Below the pieces are notes generated by a model. That model did not search any database, was not told the origin of the DNA, and saw nothing but the letters and a program-made list of their open reading frames with translations. A program made the translations under genes and the position numbers. This document shows positions 44,225 to 53,970 of a DNA stretch of 64,000 nucleotides, piece after piece; positions within the stretch are counted from its first letter, which is position 1; every line of letters begins with the position of its first letter. The DNA is from Lysobacterales bacterium (lineage in GTDB: Bacteria; Pseudomonadota; Gammaproteobacteria; Xanthomonadales; Xanthomonadaceae): assembly GCA_019510195.1 (NCBI GenBank), contig JAEKKW010000055.1:17578-81577 (forward strand), given 5' to 3'.

Positions 44225-46027
44225 ATGCTCCCCAAGCCATTGCTGCTCGCGGCCTGTCTCGCCACTGCCTTGCCACTGCGCGCGCAGACCACGGCTTCGG
44301 ATTCCACGACGGCCACGGCATCCGCATCGGCCGACGCCCGCTTCAAGGCGATCTGGCAACGCGAAGGCGAGTGGCGCAAGCACCAGGACAGCAGCGACCT
44401 CGACGAGGACAGCGTCAGCGACACCGTGTCCGCGCATCTGCCCGACGTCTCGCCGCAGGCGCAGGCAAATCGGCTCGCCTACTGGGACGACGTGCTGAAA
44501 CAGTTGGCGACGATCGATCCGCAGCAATTGTCGCCCACCGAGCGCATCAACTATCTCGTCTACAAGCCGCAGATCGAACACTATGCGGCGGAAGAACGCT
44601 TCCGCGATTACGAGATGCCGTTCAACGCCGACAGCCAGTTCTGGTCCGGCCTCGGTTTCCTCACCCGCAAGCCGCTGCGCAGCGCGCAGGACGTGCGCAA
44701 CTACATCGGCCTGCTGCGCGACGTGCCGCACTACTTCGACCAGCAGATCGGCAACATGCGTGCCGGGCTCGCCCGCGGTTTCAGCGTGCCGCGCGCCACC
44801 CTCGACGGCCGCGACCAGTCGATCGCGATGGTCGCCGACCTCAAGAATCCCGAGCAATCGGCCTTCTACGAACCGCTGAAGAAGCTGCCATCTTCCATCC
44901 CCGCCGACGCGCAGGCGCAGCTGCGCAACGATGCCCGCGCCGCGATCCGCGATGCGGTGATCCCCGCCTTCGGCAAACTGCTGGGGTTCTTCCGCGGCGA
45001 ATACCTGCCGAAGGCCCGCACCACGTTGGCTGCGGAAGCGATGCCGGACGGCAAGGCCTGGTATCGCGAACAGATCCGCAAATACACCACGCTCGATTTG
45101 TCGCCCGACGAGATCCACGCCATCGGGCTGAAGGAAGTCGCATCGATCCGCGCCGAGATGGACGCGATCATCCAGCAGGTCGGCTTCAAGGCGCCGCCCG
45201 GACAGGACAGCTACAAGGCCTTCCTGCACTTCCTGCGCAGCGATCCGCAGTTCTACGCGAAGACGCCGCAGGAACTGTTGAACGATGCCGCGTGGATTTC
45301 CAAGCGCGTCGACGGCGAAGTCGGCAAGGTGATCGGAAAACTGCCGCGCGGGCGCTTCACCATCGTGCCGGTGCCCGCCGACATCGCGCCGTTCTGGACC
45401 GCAGGCCGTGGTGGCGTCGGCACCTACTGGCTCAACACTTACGATCTGCCGTCGCGCCCGCTGTACAACCTGCCGGCGCTGACGCTGCATGAATCGTCGC
45501 CCGGCCATTCGCTGCAGGGCGCGCTGGTGCAGGAGATGGGCGAAGTGCCCGAGTTCCGCAAGGAATACATCTCGGCCTATGGCGAAGGCTGGGGCCTGTA
45601 TTCGGAATACCTCGGCAAGGAGATGGGCATCTACCAGACGCCCTACCAGGATTTCGGCCGCCTGACCTATGCGATGTGGCGCGCCTGCCGGCTGGTGATC
45701 GATACCGGCGTGCACCACATGGGCTGGACGCGCGACCAGGCGCTGGCCTACCTGCGCGACAACACTGCATTGTCCGAACACGAGGTCACCACCGAGGTCG
45801 ACCGCTACATCTCGTGGCCGGGACAGGCGCTGAGCTACAAACTCGGCGAATTGACCATTCGTCGCCTGCGCGGCGAGGCCGAAGCCGCGCTCGGTGCGAA
45901 GTTCGACGTCCGCGAATTCCACGACACGGTGCTTGCGCAGGGTTCGGTGCCGATGCCGGTGCTGGAACTGCAGGTGCGCGACTGGATCAAGACGGTGAAG
46001 GCGCGGCCGGCAAAGAACGGCAAATAA
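44225..46027 (+). CDS. DUF885 family exported protein (putative metallopeptidase)
   Basis: A 600-residue protein with a signal peptide (KPLLLAACLATALPLRAQ). The DUF885 hallmark is LTLHESSPGHSLQGALVQE, whose HESxPGH resembles a metallopeptidase zinc site, followed by YGEGWGLYSEYLGKEMG. Members are abundant in Lysobacteraceae and are presumed secreted or periplasmic peptidases; activity is not shown. The ATG at 44225 was chosen over 44165 because it starts the signal peptide. A TACTCT box near 44191 may be the promoter. Confidence 0.85.
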   Translation: MLPKPLLLAACLATALPLRAQTTASDSTTATASASADARFKAIWQREGEWRKHQDSSDLDEDSVSDTVSAHLPDVSPQAQANRLAYWDDVLKQLATIDPQQLSPTERINYLVYKPQIEHYAAEERFRDYEMPFNADSQFWSGLGFLTRKPLRSAQDVRNYIGLLRDVPHYFDQQIGNMRAGLARGFSVPRATLDGRDQSIAMVADLKNPEQSAFYEPLKKLPSSIPADAQAQLRNDARAAIRDAVIPAFGKLLGFFRGEYLPKARTTLAAEAMPDGKAWYREQIRKYTTLDLSPDEIHAIGLKEVASIRAEMDAIIQQVGFKAPPGQDSYKAFLHFLRSDPQFYAKTPQELLNDAAWISKRVDGEVGKVIGKLPRGRFTIVPVPADIAPFWTAGRGGVGTYWLNTYDLPSRPLYNLPALTLHESSPGHSLQGALVQEMGEVPEFRKEYISAYGEGWGLYSEYLGKEMGIYQTPYQDFGRLTYAMWRACRLVIDTGVHHMGWTRDQALAYLRDNTALSEHEVTTEVDRYISWPGQALSYKLGELTIRRLRGEAEAALGAKFDVREFHDTVLAQGSVPMPVLELQVRDWIKTVKARPAKNGK

Positions 46028-46070
46028 GCGATCAGGCATCATTGGCATCGGGACGAGGGAAATACGCGAC

Positions 46071-46610
46071 GTGAAACGCTCCACGCAGATCCGGCTGACA
46101 CTGATGACGGCGACCTTGCCGCTGGCGCTGGCCGGCTGCAGCAATGACGCACCGACCGGCGCGATCGCGCAATCGATCGACGAATGCGTGCAGGCCAAGG
46201 CCGGCACGCAACAGGAATGCGCCGCCGCCTACGGGCAGGCGCTGGCCAAGCACGACGCCACCGCGCCGAAGTTCGAGAACAAGAACGACTGCGATGCACA
46301 GTTCGGCAACTGCACCGCACGCACCGACGCGACAGGCCACTCCAGCTTCATGCCGCCGATGAGCGGATTCCTGATCGGCTATCTCGCCAGCTCGGCAATG
46401 CATGGCCGCAGCGGATTCGCCGGCGGTTCACCGCTCTATCGCGACCGCAGCAGCGGCGATTTCTTCAAGGCCGATGGCCAATCGGCGGGAACGCGCAGTG
46501 GTTTCGTCAGCGGCGAGGCCGGACGCGCTGCCACAAGCGTCCGCGGCACCACCGTCGCGCGTGGCGGCTTCGGCAGCACCGGATCCGCGCACGCATCATT
46601 CGGCAGCTGA
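46071..46610 (+). CDS. YgiB-type DUF1190 lipoprotein
   Basis: A 179-residue predicted lipoprotein with GTG start, a signal sequence and lipobox (LPLALAGCSNDAP). The DUF1190 region has the paired-cysteine blocks SIDECVQAKAGTQQECAAAY and NDCDAQFGNC, and the Gly/Ser/Arg-rich end (RGGFGSTGSAHASFGS) is typical. It lies 3 nt upstream of a YgiC-like ligase, the same order as E. coli ygiB-ygiC. Function is unknown. Confidence 0.87.
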   Translation: MKRSTQIRLTLMTATLPLALAGCSNDAPTGAIAQSIDECVQAKAGTQQECAAAYGQALAKHDATAPKFENKNDCDAQFGNCTARTDATGHSSFMPPMSGFLIGYLASSAMHGRSGFAGGSPLYRDRSSGDFFKADGQSAGTRSGFVSGEAGRAATSVRGTTVARGGFGSTGSAHASFGS

Positions 46611-46613
46611 TCG

Positions 46614-47768
46614 ATGCAACGCGTCGACATCAGGGAGCGCGCCGACTGGCGCGCGCAGGCCGAACGCGACGGCTTCACCTTCCACACCATCGATGGCGAA
46701 CCGTATTGGGACGAATCGGCGTACTACGCCTTTACCCTGCGCGAGATCGAAGACGACATCGAAGCGCCGACCAGCGAACTGCACGAGATGGCGATCGCGC
46801 TGGTCGACGACGTGGTGCGTTCCGCTGAACTGCTGGAGAAGCTCGGCATCGCACCGGCGTACTGGGACTGGATCGCGCGTTCATGGCAACGCCGCGATCC
46901 GCATCTCTACGGCCGCATGGATTTCGCCTACGACGGCAACGGTCCGGCGAAACTGTTCGAGCTGAATTACGACACCCCGACCAGCCTGTTCGAGGCCGGC
47001 TACTTCCAGTGGATGTGGCTGGAGGACCTCAAGCGCGCGCGCCGGCTGCCCGGCGATGCCGACCAGTTCAATCGCATCCAGGAAGCGTTGCAGGAACGTT
47101 TCGCCGCCATCGCCGCGCAACGACGGGTGCACTTTGCATCATTCCCGGACGCCCCGGAAGACGAGGCGACCGTGCTCTACCTGCGCGATTGCGCCGAACA
47201 GGCGGGCGTCGACACCGCAGGCCTCGCCATCGACGACATCGGTATCACCGCCGATGGCCGCTTCACCGATCCCGACGATCGCATCATCGAAACCCTGTTC
47301 AAGCTCTATCCGCTGGAAGACATGTTCCGCGACCGGTTCGGCGCGAACCTCGTGCACGACGCGATGCGCCTGATCGAACCGCCGTGGAAGGCAGTGCTGA
47401 GCAACAAGGGTGTGCTGCCATTGCTGTGGGAACGCCATCGCGGCCACCCCAACCTGCTGGAATCGCGCTTTGCCGAACGCGGCGAACCGGTCGCGACCGG
47501 TTGGGTGCGCAAGCCGCTGTTCTCGCGCGAGGGCGCCAACATCACCCTGGCGCTGGGCGCCGGCAACCGCATCGACACCGGCGGCCCCTACGATTCCGGC
47601 CTGGCCATCCTCCAGGCGGCCCGCCCGCTGACGGCGTTCGGCGGGCGCTACCCGCTGGTGGGCAGCTGGGTGGTCGGCGACGAAGCGGTCGGCATCGGCA
47701 TCCGCGAGGACAGCAGCCTGGTCACCGGCAACGGCGCCCGCTTCCTGCCTCACGCGATCCTCGGCTGA
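46614..47768 (+). CDS. Glutathionylspermidine synthase-family ATP-grasp ligase (YgiC/YjfC-like)
   Basis: A 384-residue protein equivalent to the synthetase half of glutathionylspermidine synthase, without the amidase domain. Visible blocks are FAYDGNGPAKLFELNYDTPTS, EPPWKAVLSNKGVLPLLW and the C-terminal GSWVVGDEAVGIGIREDSS with ATP-binding residues. E. coli homologues YgiC and YjfC do not make glutathionylspermidine in vitro, so the real substrate is open. It is co-transcribed with the DUF1190 lipoprotein. Confidence 0.88.
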   Translation: MQRVDIRERADWRAQAERDGFTFHTIDGEPYWDESAYYAFTLREIEDDIEAPTSELHEMAIALVDDVVRSAELLEKLGIAPAYWDWIARSWQRRDPHLYGRMDFAYDGNGPAKLFELNYDTPTSLFEAGYFQWMWLEDLKRARRLPGDADQFNRIQEALQERFAAIAAQRRVHFASFPDAPEDEATVLYLRDCAEQAGVDTAGLAIDDIGITADGRFTDPDDRIIETLFKLYPLEDMFRDRFGANLVHDAMRLIEPPWKAVLSNKGVLPLLWERHRGHPNLLESRFAERGEPVATGWVRKPLFSREGANITLALGAGNRIDTGGPYDSGLAILQAARPLTAFGGRYPLVGSWVVGDEAVGIGIREDSSLVTGNGARFLPHAILG

Positions 47769-47788
47769 GGCTCAATCGGTACCCCGAC

Positions 47789-47817
47789 TTGCCCCGGGGC
47801 CCGGTTTCCCGCATAAT
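47789..47817 (+). promoter_or_regulatory. rpmB-rpmG promoter
   Basis: TTGCCC (47789-47794) and CATAAT (47812-47817) are separated by 17 nt, the best sigma-70-type match in the window. It predicts a start near 47824 and an approximately 146-nt leader before rpmB. The 201-base gap between ygiC-like and rpmB holds nothing else recognisable. Confidence 0.75.
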
Positions 47818-47969
47818 TTCCGGCTCGCTGCGTCCAGAGTTCCGGATTCGCGTGCCGGCAACACGATCCCGGCCGCCCTGCAGCACCCCCGCATCGTGTG
47901 GCGAAGCAATTCGCCGGGGCCGCCACCTTCCGGGCTACGGAGGGCAAAACCGACACCATGAGGTGCGCA

Positions 47970-48206
47970 ATGTCACGAGTCTGCCAAGTCACCGGCAAGC
48001 GTACGACGACGGGTAACAACGTCTCGCACGCGATGAACAAAACCCGCCGCCGTTTCCTCCCCAACCTGCACGAGCGCCGCTTCTGGGTGGCTTCGGAAAA
48101 CCGTTGGGTGAAGCTGCGCCTGTCCACCAAGGCCCTGCGCACCATCGACAAGAACGGCATCGACGCCGTGCTCGCCGAAATGCGCGCACGCGGCGACAAG
48201 GTCTGA
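47970..48206 (+). CDS. rpmB: 50S ribosomal protein L28
   Basis: A 78-residue basic protein, the same length as E. coli L28, starting [19 protein letters not shown] and containing [18 protein letters not shown] seven bases upstream sets the ATG at 47970; an upstream in-frame GTG would add non-family sequence. It is followed after 14 nt by rpmG, the usual pairing. Confidence 0.97.
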   Translation: MSRVCQVTGKRTTTGNNVSHAMNKTRRRFLPNLHERRFWVASENRWVKLRLSTKALRTIDKNGIDAVLAEMRARGDKV

Positions 48207-48220
48207 GGAGTTAAAACACC

Positions 48221-48385
48221 ATGGCAACCAAGCGCGACAAGATCCGCCTGATCTCCTCGGCCAACACCGGCCATTTCTACACCACCGACAAGAACAAGAA
48301 GAACACGCCCGGCAAGATGGAGATCAAGAAGTACGATCCCGTCGTCCGCAAGCACGTGATCTACAAGGAAGGCAAGATCAAGTAA
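48221..48385 (+). CDS. rpmG: 50S ribosomal protein L33
   Basis: A 54-residue protein beginning [19 protein letters not shown] and ending [12 protein letters not shown]. It lacks the CxxC pairs of zinc-binding L33, so it is the zinc-independent form. A GAGGAG ribosome site lies 12 nt upstream of the ATG. Confidence 0.97.
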   Translation: MATKRDKIRLISSANTGHFYTTDKNKKNTPGKMEIKKYDPVVRKHVIYKEGKIK

Positions 48386-48412
48386 GCCTTCCGCTTGTTG
48401 ATGCGATACAGG

Positions 48413-48443
48413 AAACCCCGCTGAAAAGCGGGGTTTCTTTTTG
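48413..48443 (+). terminator. rpmB-rpmG terminator
   Basis: AAACCCCGCT and AGCGGGGTTT pair around a GAAA tetraloop, followed by CTTTTT. Confidence 0.95.
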
Positions 48444-48446
48444 CGG

Positions 48447-48596
48447 AGAGGCCGGCACAAGGCCGCGACGGACAGGAAACCGAAACTGTGCTATTCCGCG
48501 AGCAAGCAGTCGCGCCAGGTCAGCGCACTTCGCCGGTTCATGCCCGAACGCATGTTCGACGGCATCGTTCGCAAGGTCAACGGGTTCACTGCGTAA
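48447..48596 (+). pseudogene. C-terminal remnant of a short-chain dehydrogenase (SDR)
   Basis: One frame directly after the rpmG terminator reads an SDR-like tail: KPKLCYSASKQSRQVSALRR, then FMPERMFDGIVRKVNGFTA and a TAA at 48594. Stretches of this kind end classical SDR oxidoreductases, but no N-terminal cofactor domain or start codon exists upstream; the frame merges into the terminator. This looks like a gene whose first ~80% was lost, next to a quinone-oxidoreductase-like gene that often neighbours such SDRs. Homology is judged by eye. Confidence 0.5.
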
Positions 48597-48634
48597 TTGC
48601 ATCCATCGCAAGCGGGTCAAGTCAGGGAGCGAAC

Positions 48635-49645
48635 ATGAAAGCATTCGTTGTCGAAAAATACGGAAAGCACGGCCTTCGCGCCGCCCAGCTGGCGGATCCA
48701 GGCATTGGACCGCGTGACGTGCTGGTGCGCATCAGCGCCGCCAGCATCAACCCGCTGGACAAGATGGTGCGCAACGGGGAATTCAAGCAGCTCCTGAAAT
48801 ACAAGCCTCCATTCGTGCTCGGGCACGACCTTGCGGGCGTCGTGACCGGGCTTGGCCGCGACGTTCGCGATTTCAAGATCGGCGACGAGGTCTATGCGCG
48901 GCCGCGCGACCTGCGCATCGGGACATTTGCGGAATACATCGCCGTCGATCATGCCGACCTCGCCCTCAAGCCCAGTTCGCTCACGATGGAAGAGGCCGCG
49001 GCGGTTCCGCTGGTCGCGCTTGCCGCGTGGCAGTCGCTGGTCGAGCTGGCGCGGATCGAACCGGGCCAGAAGGTGCTCATCCATGCCGGCGCAGGCGGAC
49101 TGGGCTCGACCGTCATCCAGCTTGCCAAGCATCTCGGCGCCTACGTGGCCACGACTGCGAGCGGCAAGGATGCGGACAAGGTGCGCGCCTTCGGTGCCGA
49201 CGAGGTCATCGACTACACGACACGCAATTTCGCCGAACTGCTCTCCGGTTACGACGTGGTGCTCGATTCGCTGGGTGGCGACAATCTCGCGAAATCACTG
49301 ACGGTGCTCAAGCCCGGCGGCCTCGCCATCAGCGTCGTGGGTCCGCCGGATCCCGCATTCGCCGACCAGCTCGGGCAGCCCCTGCTGAAGCCCGTCATGT
49401 GGATGATGAGTCGCAAGGTGCGAGCACAAGCGAAGAAACTCGGCGTGCGCTACGCATTCTTCTTCATGCGTGCCGATGGCCGACAGTTGCAGGCACTCTC
49501 CGCGCTCTATGACGCTGGAGCCCTGCGTCCGGTCCTCGACCGCACGTTCGGGTTCGACGAGACACCCGCGGCGATCGCATACGTGGAACAGGGCCGGGCC
49601 AGGGGCAAGGTCGTGATCACCATGCCGTCCGCGGGCGCAGCCTGA
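48635..49645 (+). CDS. Zinc-type alcohol dehydrogenase-like / quinone oxidoreductase (MDR superfamily)
   Basis: A 336-residue medium-chain reductase without the structural zinc cysteines. Blocks are SINPLDKMVRNGEFK, PFVLGHDLAGVVTGLG, the NADPH motif HAGAGGLGSTVIQLAKHLGA and FDETPAAIAYVEQGRARGKVV. Such NADPH-dependent enzymes reduce quinones or enones. The start is fixed by a GGGAG ribosome site before the ATG at 48635. It seems monocistronic apart from the SDR remnant upstream. Confidence 0.88.
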   Translation: MKAFVVEKYGKHGLRAAQLADPGIGPRDVLVRISAASINPLDKMVRNGEFKQLLKYKPPFVLGHDLAGVVTGLGRDVRDFKIGDEVYARPRDLRIGTFAEYIAVDHADLALKPSSLTMEEAAAVPLVALAAWQSLVELARIEPGQKVLIHAGAGGLGSTVIQLAKHLGAYVATTASGKDADKVRAFGADEVIDYTTRNFAELLSGYDVVLDSLGGDNLAKSLTVLKPGGLAISVVGPPDPAFADQLGQPLLKPVMWMMSRKVRAQAKKLGVRYAFFFMRADGRQLQALSALYDAGALRPVLDRTFGFDETPAAIAYVEQGRARGKVVITMPSAGAA

Positions 49646-49717
49646 CAATCCGTCCAGGTCGGCCGACGCCATCTTGCGGCGTCGCTTGATCAGTTCCCGC
49701 AAGCGCCTTTGCCGCGG

Positions 49718-50215
49718 TCACCACCCACTCGCGAGCAACGCATCCAGTTGCGCGAACTGTTCCGGCAGGCCTTCCGCCGAACCTGCAAGCGCCTCTTCGA
49801 GGGCTTCCGTCGTCGGATAGCGCTCATGGAATGTCACCCGCGTCTTGCCCGCGTCCTCCTCGAACGTCACCGTGGTCACGGCGCCCTCATCGCTTTCCTC
49901 GTTCGACCACACGATGCGCTTGTCCGGCGTGACTTCTTTGTACGTGCCGAAGAACGCCATCGGCTGATCGAAGGCCGGATGACTGAACTCGAAGCGATAC
50001 GTCCCGCCGGTGCGCACGTCCATCACGCAGGAAACCAGCGTCATGCCGACCGATTTCGGCACCCACCAGCGCTGGAACAATTCGGGGTTGCTCCACGCTT
50101 CGAAGACGATGTGCACCGGGGCATCGAATGTTCGCGTCACGACCAGTTCGCGCTCGGACTTGCGCTCCACGACGGTGCGGTTGATGACGGGACTATTTGC
50201 GTTTCCTGCGGGCAT
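49718..50215 (-). CDS. SRPBCC / AHSA1-domain protein
   Basis: A 165-residue START-like (AHSA1) protein: VVTRTFDAPVHIVFEAWSNPE, then FQRWWVPK, YRFEFSHPAFDQPMAFFG and a C-terminal helix EALEEALAGSAEGLPEQF. Such domains bind hydrophobic ligands in a deep cavity. It overlaps the ArsR-type regulator gene by 23 nt, the usual operon in which the regulator controls the ligand-binding partner. Ligand unknown. Confidence 0.88.
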   Translation of the reverse strand: MPAGNANSPVINRTVVERKSERELVVTRTFDAPVHIVFEAWSNPELFQRWWVPKSVGMTLVSCVMDVRTGGTYRFEFSHPAFDQPMAFFGTYKEVTPDKRIVWSNEESDEGAVTTVTFEEDAGKTRVTFHERYPTTEALEEALAGSAEGLPEQFAQLDALLASGW

Positions 50216-50555
50216 CTGCCTTCTCCTTGCGTTTCAATTGGTGGACGATCGTGTCCAGCGCGTCGAAACGCGCGTCCCACAGCTGGCGGTGGCGCTCGAG
50301 CCACGCGGCCTCTTCTTCCATCCGCCGCGGCCCGAGCTTGCAGGTGCGGACGCGCCCGGCCTTCTCCGTGATCACCAGCCCCGCCTGCTCCAGGACGTTG
50401 ACGTGCTTCTTCATGCCCGTCAGGGTCATGTGGAACCGGTCGGCAAGGTCGGTGATGGAGGCGTCAGCGCCCGCGAGCTGTTCCAGCACGCCGCGCCGGG
50501 TGACATCGGAGAGTGCGGCAAACGTGGTGTCGAGGCGGGCTTGATACTGAACCAT
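50193..50555 (-). CDS. ArsR-family transcriptional regulator
   Basis: A 120-residue winged-helix repressor: TFAALSDVTRRGVLEQLAGA, then ITDLADRFHMTLTGMKKHVNVLEQ (recognition helix) and LGPRRMEEEAAWLERHRQLW. It lacks the metal-binding Cys motifs of metal-sensing ArsR, fitting the class that pairs with SRPBCC proteins. Its start codon lies inside a perfect 16-bp palindrome, a likely autoregulatory operator. It is divergent from the kinase gene. Confidence 0.88.
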   Translation of the reverse strand: MVQYQARLDTTFAALSDVTRRGVLEQLAGADASITDLADRFHMTLTGMKKHVNVLEQAGLVITEKAGRVRTCKLGPRRMEEEAAWLERHRQLWDARFDALDTIVHQLKRKEKADARRKRK

Positions 50556-50563
50556 ATGGTTCA
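50548..50563. promoter_or_regulatory. Palindromic candidate operator over the arsR-type start codon
   Basis: TGAACCATATGGTTCA is a perfect 16-bp palindrome spanning the regulator's ATG. A dimeric winged-helix repressor bound here would block its own transcription or translation start. Confidence 0.6.
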
Positions 50564-50678
50564 CAGTAGTCCGGCCGCGGGGAATGCGCAAGCGGGTGCC
50601 CCCATGGTCCCGGCGCGCGGCGATTTGCCCGCCAACCCCGGCACCCGCACACTCGGCTGACACGGACCGAGGAATCCC

Positions 50679-53600
50679 ATGCTGCCTGGCTGGATGCTCC
50701 TGCTGGCATCGATCGGCTACGCCGCCCTGCTGTTCGGCGTGGCCTGGCTGGGCGATCGCCATCCGGTCTATCCGCGGCTGCGCTGGCTGCGGCCGATCGT
50801 CTACAGTCTCGCGCTGGCGGTGTATTGCTCGTCGTGGACGTTCTACGGCGCGGTCGGCACCGCCGCGCGCCAGGGCATCGGCTACCTGCCGATCTATCTC
50901 GGCCCGCTGCTGGTGCTCGCATTCGGCTGGCGCATCATCGAGCGGATGGCGCTGATCGCGCAGTCGCAGAACACCGTTTCCATCTCCGACTTCCTGTCCG
51001 CGCGCTACGGCCGTTCACAGCAACTCGCGGCGCTGGTGACGGTGATCGCGCTGATCGCCGCGGTGCCCTACTTCGCGCTGCAGTTCAAGGCGGTGGCGAC
51101 CAGTCTCGACGTGCTGCGCGGCAGCGGTTCGGCGATGACATCTTTCGGTGACCCCGCGCTTTACATCGCGGCGTTGATGGCGCTGTTCGCGATCCTGTTC
51201 GGCACCCGCGAAGTCGATGCCACCGAACATCGTCCCGGCATGATGCTGGCGATCGCGCTGGAATCGCTGGTCAAGATCGTCGCGCTGATCGCGGTCGGCG
51301 TGTTCGCGATCGGCTGGCTCGGCAGGCGCGATGCCTCGGTGATCGATGCGACGCGTGCGCTGGTGGAGAGTTCGCCGCCGATCGGTTTCGTCGGCCAGAC
51401 GCTGCTCGCGTTCGCCGCGATCCTCTGCCTGCCGCGCCAGTTCCATGTCGCCGTGGTCGAATGCGGCGACGTCGCCGACATCCGCCGCGCGCGCTGGCTG
51501 TTCGGCGCCTACCTGGTGGTGATCTGCCTGATGGTGCTGCCGATCGCCGCCGCCGGCGTCAGCGCATTCGGGCGCGACGGGAAAGCACTGGCCGACAGTT
51601 TCGTGCTGGCCTTGCCGCTGGCCGGCCACAGCAATGCGCTGGCGATGCTGGCCTACGTCGGCGGATTCTCCGCGGCAACGGGAATGGTGATCGTCGCCAG
51701 CGTGGCGTTGGCGACGATGGTGAGCAACGACATCGTGATGCCGCTGCTGCTGCGTTCGCGCCGGGTCGATCACGCCGGCGCCGATGTCGCATCGACTGTG
51801 TTGTGGATCCGCCGTGCCGCGATCGTGATGCTGGCGGCGATGGCCTGGGGCTATTTACACCCTGTTGTTGCCGGCGCTCGCCGACTCGGGTTGGTTCGGG
51901 CACGGGTGGATCGATGCCGGACCATTCGGCATCGGCTGGCTGCGTCCGCACCAGTTGTTCGGCGTGTCCGGCTGGGATCCGCTGACCCACGGCACGATCT
52001 GGTCGCTGCTGTTCAACACCGGCGGATTGTTGTTCGGCTCGATGCGCTGGCGTCCCAATCTCGACGAACGCCTGCGCGCGTCGCCCTTCCTCGATCCCTA
52101 TGCCGAACGCACGCTGGCCGCCGGCGAATGGTCGGGGAACATCCAGATCGCCGATTTGTTGACGCTGTGCGCGCGCGTGCTCGGCGAACGCACCGCGCAA
52201 CGCGCCTTCGAGGAACAGGCGCGCACCAGCGGCCATGCCCTGCAACCCGCGGCGCGCGCCGGACGCCAGTGGATCCAGTTCAGCGAGCGCCTGCTCGCCG
52301 CCGCGATCGGCGCGGCATCGGCGAGATTGATGTTGACCAGCGCGCTGCGCGGTTCCGGCATGGAAGTGGCGGAAGTGGTCGCGGTGCTCGACGAGGCCGG
52401 GCAGGAATTGCGCTTCAACCGCGAGATTCTTTCCAACACGCTGGAGAACATCGACCAGGGCGTGAGCGTGGTCGATCGCAACATGCGCCTGGTGGCGTGG
52501 AACCGTCGCTACCAGCAATTGTTCGGTTATCCCGACGGCATGCTCTACGTCGGCCGGCCGGTCGCCGACCTGATCCGCCACAACATCGAGCGCGGCGAAA
52601 TCGGCGAGGTCAGCGATGGCGACATCGAGCAGCAGATCGAAAAGCGCATCGGCCACATGCGCGCGGGCTCGCCGCACGTCACCGTGCGCATCCGCGGCGA
52701 CGGCCGGGTGATCGAACTGCACGGGCAATCGCTGCCGCGCGGCGGCTACGTCACCAGCTACAGCGACATCACCGAACACGTCCACGCGCAACGCGAGCTG
52801 CGCGAGATCAACGAGACGCTGGAGCAGCGCGTCAATGAACGCACGCGCGAGGCCGAAGCCGCGCAGGAATCGCGCTCGCGCTTCCTCACCGCGGTCAGCC
52901 ACGACGTGCTGCAACCGCTGAACGCCGCGCGCCTGTTCGCGTCGGCATTGCGTGAAAGCGCCGATCCCGCCGAATCGCGCCACCTCGCCGAGCGCGTCGA
53001 CGTGTCGCTGCGCGCCGCCGAGGAATTGCTGGACGGATTGCTCGATGTCTCGCGCCTCGATGCCGGCGCGTTGATGCCGGTGCCGCAGGACGTTGATGCC
53101 GGGCAACTGCTGCAGGAACTCGCCGCGCAGTACGCGCCGATGGCCGCCGGTCGCGGCATCGACATCCGCGTGCACGCGCCACGCCTGTTCGTGCGCAGCG
53201 ATCGCCGCCTGCTGCGCCGGGTGCTGCAGAACTTCCTCGCCAACGCGCTGCGCTACACCCCGCGCGGCCGCATCGTGCTGGCGGCACGTCCACGTGGCGC
53301 GCAGGTCGAATTGCAGGTCTGGGACACCGGCCCCGGCATCCCCGAACACCACATGCGGCAGATCTACGACGAGTTCCATCGCTACGAGCAGGCATTCGAC
53401 TGGGACGGTCGCGGCATGGGCCTCGGCCTGTCGATCTGCCAGCGCATCGCCAAACTGCTCGGCCACGCGCTCGATGCGCGCTCCGCCATCGGCCACGGCA
53501 GCATGTTCGCGATCCGCGCGCCGCGCGTCGCTGTCGACGCTTCGGCTCCCTCATCCGCACGCGCGACGCTGGCCGCGGTCGACCCCTCGCTGAGCGGATT

Positions 53601-53970
53601 GCGCGTGCTCTGCGTCGACAACGATCCCGACATCCTCGCCGGGATGCGCGCGTTGCTCGGGCGCTGGCAGGTCGAGGTGTCGTGCGCGGCGACCATCGAC
53701 GAGGCGCTGGCATTGGCAGGCCGGTCACCCGACGTGCTGCTGGTCGATTACCACTTGCACGACCGCATGGACGGACTCGACGCATTGACTGCATTGCAGG
53801 CACGATGCCCCGATGCGCGCGGCGCCCTGCTCACCGCCGATGGCAGCGATGCCTTGAAGCAGCGCGCGCAGGAACGTGGTGTGCAGGTGCTGACCAAACC
53901 GGTGAAACCGGCATCGCTGCGGGCGTTCCTGGCCGCGCGGCGCGCGACGACAGCTCCACTTGCAGGTTAG
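50679..53970 (+). pseudogene. CrbS-type hybrid sensor kinase with solute-symporter domain, broken by an internal deletion and frame change
   Basis: The first frame (50679 to ~51854) encodes an SSS-type sodium/solute symporter module ending AAMAWGY. The rest is in another frame from ~51856 (YTLLLPALADSGWFG) to the stop at 53970. That part has a PAS domain (NIDQGVSVVDRNMRLVAWN), a His-kinase H-box (FLTAVSHDVLQPLNAARL), ATPase domain (DTGPGIPEHH, GMGLGLSICQRI) and a receiver domain (VLLVDYHLHDRMDG). Full CbrA/CrbS proteins have roughly 50 more residues, two helices, between these parts, so about 150 nt is missing plus a frame change. It could be real decay or an assembly error. CrbS with CrbR controls acs. 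Confidence 0.8.

Noticed and set aside
43580..46207. An 875-codon minus-strand frame across the glycosyltransferase, LAB_N and DUF885 genes
   Set aside because: It covers three well-supported genes and has no motif of its own.
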